In this document: positions 61,065-64,000 of the stretch, one piece after another | Layout of the letters: each line of letters opens with the position of its first letter | Position numbering within the stretch: the first letter of the stretch is position 1 | Source of the DNA: Bordetella bronchialis | GTDB lineage: Bacteria; Pseudomonadota; Gammaproteobacteria; Burkholderiales; Burkholderiaceae_B | Assembly (NCBI RefSeq): GCF_001676705.1 | Contig: NZ_CP016170.1 | Location: 2,852,001-2,916,000, forward strand | Direction: 5' to 3' | Length of the DNA: 64,000 nt | The notes under the pieces: generated by a model | Told to the model about the DNA's origin: nothing | The model's input: the letters and a program-made list of their open reading frames with translations, nothing else | The model's database searches: none | Program-made: the position numbers and the translations under genes

Positions 61065-62435
61065 TCAGGGCGCGAGGTCGGCCAGGCGCGCCCGCACGTG
61101 GTCGTAGCCTGCCTTGTACGAACCGTCGTAAAGCGCGGCCACGCCGCCATGCGGGTCGTCCGGTCCCATCAGCCGCCGCGCATGCGCGGCGCCCCAGCCG
61201 CGCAGGTCCTGCATGGAGCGCCGGGCCTCGTGGACCACGGCGCCATTGCGCCAGATGCGCGCCGAAATCACCGCGTTCTTCAGGCCGGTGGGCGCGTCGC
61301 GGTCCACGGCCAGGTGGATGTGCGGCAGCAGGCGCGCCACCTCCGCACGCGGCATCCAGGCACCGGGCGGCCCGGAGAACGCGGCATAGGAAATATCGGC
61401 GGCGCCGGCGATCGCGGCCACGGCCTGCGCGCTGTTGCGGGCCTGGCGCAGGTCCCGCGGCGCGGCGCAATCCAGGTGCGGCACCCAGGGCATGGCCACG
61501 TCGATGCGGTCGACGGGGCCGTCCTGGACGACCTCCTCCAGGATGGCGACCAGCAGGTTCAGGTAGATGTTGCAGGGATAGCGCTTGAAGACCAGCGCCT
61601 GCGCCGCCTTCGGCCCGGGCTCGCAAAGCCGCTCCGCGTCCACGCGGTCTTCGCCGAACAGGGTCGCCAGGCCCTTGGGGAAGTCGCGCGAGGCTTCCCA
61701 GCCCTGCGAGGCCAGCAGCGCGGCCTCCAGCCCGTGCAGCGCGCCCCAGCCGAAGTGCGTCATGCCTATCATCGAGGCCGCGCTATTGATGGCCAGGCCC
61801 GAAGCACGGGTCAGCGCGATGGCCAGCGCGTTGGTGCAGGCCGCGGGCGGCAGCCGCAGCAGCCGGGCCGCGGCCGCGGCGGCGGCCAGGGTGCCGAAGA
61901 CGCCCGGGCTGTGAAAGCCCACGCCCGGCCGCGTGCCGGTCAGCGCGCGGCGAAAGCGCCATGCCGCCTCGACGCCCGCCAGCACGGCGGAGGCGATGGC
62001 CGCGTCGTCGGCCCGTGCGTTGCCGCTGCCGGCGCCCGCCGGGTCCGCCAGGCTGTGCGCCGTGCAGGCCGCCAACGTGGCAGGCAGCACGGTATGCGAA
62101 GGGCCGGGATCCATGGGATCCAGGTCGGACGCGCCAGCCAGCGTGCCCAGATGCCCGATACCGCCCAGCGGCCGCAACAGCCCGCCCAGCATCGCGCGGA
62201 TTTCCCGCGCCGTCGCGTCCGGCGTCGCGCTGGCCGCCCGCATGGCCGATGCATCGGCCTGGCTCGCCTGCCGCGCGGAAAACGGCCACACCCAGTTTTC
62301 GCGTTCGATGCCGAACAAGGTGCAGAGCAGACTGGCCCGGATGCCCTGGTCGATGGCGGTCCGGGAGGCTTCCTGCTCGGTGGCGATATCCGCGGTGGCC
62401 ACCATGGCGCCCAGCGCCTCGAAGTCCTGCTGCAT
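61065..62435 (-). CDS. MmgE/PrpD family protein
   Basis: This 456-residue protein is from the family of 2-methylcitrate dehydratase and cis-aconitate decarboxylase, which act on tricarboxylates without an iron-sulphur cluster. Family-type segments are the helical AASMIGMTHFGWGALHGLEA, GFHSPGVFGTLAAAAAAARL and LVFKRYPCNIYLNLLVAILE. The ATG at 62435 follows AAGGAGA by five bases. The frame stays open far upstream but only as a shadow of the flavoprotein gene. It is divergent from that gene, with a LysR-box copy in between. Substrate is unknown; a branched or unsaturated tricarboxylate is plausible. Confidence 0.9.
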   Translation of the reverse strand: MQQDFEALGAMVATADIATEQEASRTAIDQGIRASLLCTLFGIERENWVWPFSARQASQADASAMRAASATPDATAREIRAMLGGLLRPLGGIGHLGTLAGASDLDPMDPGPSHTVLPATLAACTAHSLADPAGAGSGNARADDAAIASAVLAGVEAAWRFRRALTGTRPGVGFHSPGVFGTLAAAAAAARLLRLPPAACTNALAIALTRASGLAINSAASMIGMTHFGWGALHGLEAALLASQGWEASRDFPKGLATLFGEDRVDAERLCEPGPKAAQALVFKRYPCNIYLNLLVAILEEVVQDGPVDRIDVAMPWVPHLDCAAPRDLRQARNSAQAVAAIAGAADISYAAFSGPPGAWMPRAEVARLLPHIHLAVDRDAPTGLKNAVISARIWRNGAVVHEARRSMQDLRGWGAAHARRLMGPDDPHGGVAALYDGSYKAGYDHVRARLADLAP

Positions 62436-62777
62436 TGCTGTCTCCTTCCTGTTTGCGCGGCCGCGCTTCGTCGCGGCTTCGTTGCGGTAAATGGCGCGAC
62501 GCCCGCCTGCGTGTCCGTGCTGGAAGGCGCTTCCGCCGCCGTCGATGCGATCGACTATACACAGCGGGGCGGCCATGTCCTGCACGATATCTATGCACGC
62601 CTGGCATAACTCCAACTCATGCAAGCCGGCAAAAATATCGATTGAGGGGCTGGCCGAAATCTCCAACACTAGCCGCACGCCCATCCTTCGCCGACATGTC
62701 GGCTCGATGGCGATTCGTTTGCCGGCCGTCGCCATCGGATGGCTGGGGCCTGTGTTTCTTTGGCAAGGGAAAATCCT
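62436..62777. other. Divergent regulatory region, MmgE/PrpD / flavoprotein
   Basis: This holds the LysR-box copy at 62604-62623 and a mildly AT-rich patch just after it (62630-62645), a likely promoter for the flavoprotein gene. No other gene is seen. Confidence 0.6.
62604..62623. promoter_or_regulatory. Second LysR box
   Basis: GCATAACTCCAACTCATGCA matches the 60091-60110 element at 17 of 20 positions and keeps the ACTC-ACTCATGCA core. It lies about 170 bases from each of the two divergent start codons. Confidence 0.7.
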
Positions 62778-64000
62778 ATGGTTGCGCATCAGGAACCGCC
62801 GGGCGGCGGTTCGCGGTTCGACGTTGTCGTGGTGGGTTGCGGGGTGGCGGGCTTGAGCGCGGCGGTGGCCGCCGCGGAAGCCGGCGCCAAGGTCGCGCTG
62901 CTGGAAAGGTCGACCTATGAAGAGCGGGGCGGCAATACCCGCTACACCGAGGCCTATCTGCGCATGAAAAGCGAGACCGAGCTGGCGCACGACTTCGAGT
63001 CGCTGCTGGTCGACAACAGCGGCTATTACATCCAGCCGGACTTCGCCGAGTCCACCGTGCGCGACTACGAGAACTGGTCGCCGGTGGTCAAGGCGCTGCC
63101 GTTCACCGACCCGGAGCTGATCTCCACCTTTACCGATTCCGTGCCGCCCGCCATCGCCTGGCTGAAGGCGCATGGGGTGACCTTCGGCGAGGCCGGCTTC
63201 TACGGCCTGACGCCGCGCCCCTCGCCACGCATTGCCGTCAACGGCGGCGGGCTGCAGCTGGTGGAAACGCTGACCGGCTGCGCGGAACGGGCCGGCGTGC
63301 GCTTCTTCTACGAGATGACGGCCTACGAATTGGTGCAGTCCGACAGCGGCCAGGTCTGCGGGCTGAAGGCCACCGATACCGCCAACGTGCCGCATCGCTT
63401 CGATTGCGGCGCCGTCATCCTGGCCTGCGGCGGCTTCCAGGGCAACCCGGAGATGGTCATCCGCTATATCGGCCCCAAGGGGCGCTATCTGCGCCCGGTG
63501 GCCCCGGGCGGCTATTACAACAAGGGCGAGGGCATCAAGATGGCGCTGGCGATAGGCGCGGCGGCCTCGGGCGACTACGCGGAATACCATGGCCAGCCCA
63601 TCGACCCGCGCTCCAGCGCGTCCGAGGCGCTGGTCATGGTGTATCCCTACGGCATCCTGGTCAACCGCGAGGGCAGGCGCTTCATCGACGAGGCGCCGGG
63701 CACCATCGACGCGCATTACGAGGAAACCATCCGCCTGATCGCCGAGCAGAAGAAGGGCATCGCCTATTGCATCCTGGACGACAAGATCAACCGCATCGGC
63801 AACTGGAAGCGCTGCGTGCGCAGCGACCAGCCGCCGGAATCCGGATCCGACCTGGTCGCCCTGGGCCGGAAGATGGGCTTCGACGGCGAGGCCGCGCAAC
63901 GCACCATCGACGAATACAACCGCGCCTGCGGCGGCGGCGACTTCAATCCCGCCACCCTGGACGGCGTGGCCACCGCGGGCCTGTCGCCGCGCAAATCCAA
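62778..64000 (+). CDS. FAD-dependent fumarate-reductase/tricarballylate-dehydrogenase-like protein, partial
   Basis: The first 407 codons are present; the gene runs off the right edge. The N-terminus has the FAD dinucleotide motif DVVVVGCGVAGLSAAVAAAE and LLERSTYEERGGNTRYTEAY. Further on are GAVILACGGFQGNPEMV and NREGRRFIDEAPG, typical of the fumarate-reductase flavoprotein group. RGGNTRYTEAYLRMK is close to the corresponding segment of tricarballylate dehydrogenase (TcuA), so oxidation of a tricarboxylate is plausible. AAGGGA lies seven bases before the ATG. It is divergent from the MmgE/PrpD gene and presumably in the same LysR regulon. Confidence 0.9.
   Translation, partial: MVAHQEPPGGGSRFDVVVVGCGVAGLSAAVAAAEAGAKVALLERSTYEERGGNTRYTEAYLRMKSETELAHDFESLLVDNSGYYIQPDFAESTVRDYENWSPVVKALPFTDPELISTFTDSVPPAIAWLKAHGVTFGEAGFYGLTPRPSPRIAVNGGGLQLVETLTGCAERAGVRFFYEMTAYELVQSDSGQVCGLKATDTANVPHRFDCGAVILACGGFQGNPEMVIRYIGPKGRYLRPVAPGGYYNKGEGIKMALAIGAAASGDYAEYHGQPIDPRSSASEALVMVYPYGILVNREGRRFIDEAPGTIDAHYEETIRLIAEQKKGIAYCILDDKINRIGNWKRCVRSDQPPESGSDLVALGRKMGFDGEAAQRTIDEYNRACGGGDFNPATLDGVATAGLSPRKS

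Noticed and set aside
61065..63899. A 944-codon frame extending the MmgE/PrpD gene upstream
   Set aside because: The extension is antisense to the flavoprotein gene and crosses a LysR box. The ATG at 62435 has an ideal AAGGAGA site.

Overview
The window is about 67-68% GC, densely coded, and looks like chromosomal DNA of a beta-proteobacterium of the Alcaligenaceae (Bordetella/Achromobacter type). The reasons are three Bug-family tripartite-tricarboxylate receptors and a TctA permease, many LysR/GntR-controlled CoA, aldehyde and dicarboxylate catabolic genes, and a DUF3348/DUF802/OmpA/DUF2894 gene set that I associate with Burkholderiales. I see no insertion sequence, prophage, CRISPR array, rRNA or tRNA. 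The right end cuts through a flavoprotein gene.

Layout. 0-12.9 kb: organic-acid uptake and catabolism. It holds a CoA-transferase/GntR/crotonase-fold/Bug cluster behind a palindromic operator, two tandemly duplicated Bug genes, a PrpF-type isomerase divergent from a LysR protein with two DNA-binding domains, a TctA permease without TctB, and an ornithine-cyclodeaminase-fold enzyme divergent from an XRE-cupin regulator. 13.1-19.1 kb: a complete RND efflux operon. 19.4-25.6 kb: a long Orn/Lys/Arg-type decarboxylase followed by two AspT-type antiporters. 25.9-30.0 kb: a large M48 metalloprotease and a CLC chloride transporter with CBS domains.

30.4-35.3 kb: the most interesting locus. It is a four-gene, translationally coupled operon encoding a MotA/ExbB-like membrane protein with a roughly 700-residue cytoplasmic tail built partly of 11-residue repeats, a MotB-like OmpA-domain partner with one membrane-embedded Asp, and two small soluble proteins. 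The architecture resembles the ZorA/ZorB motor of Zorya anti-phage defence, but the Zorya effector genes are absent. A 35-bp dyad lies upstream.

35.4-48 kb: a lipoprotein propeller, a chemoreceptor, a VOC protein, and a metal cluster (homocysteine methyltransferase-like gene, chrA, rcnR, then divergent rcnA with a textbook RcnR operator). These are followed by an esterase/periplasmic-binding-protein pair, a CorA/ZntB-like transporter and PPK2. 48.2-50.7 kb: an SGNH/MBOAT O-acetylation pair. 50.7-54.1 kb: a DUF305/YVTN/ECF sigma/anti-sigma operon preceded by a candidate ECF-type promoter. 54.5-56.3 kb: a second, more conventional MotA/MotB-like pair. 57.3-64 kb: an Old Yellow Enzyme and an aldehyde dehydrogenase divergent from a LysR regulator, then an MmgE/PrpD protein divergent from an FAD dehydrogenase. 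The two divergent promoters share a near-identical 20-bp element, so they are probably one LysR regulon.
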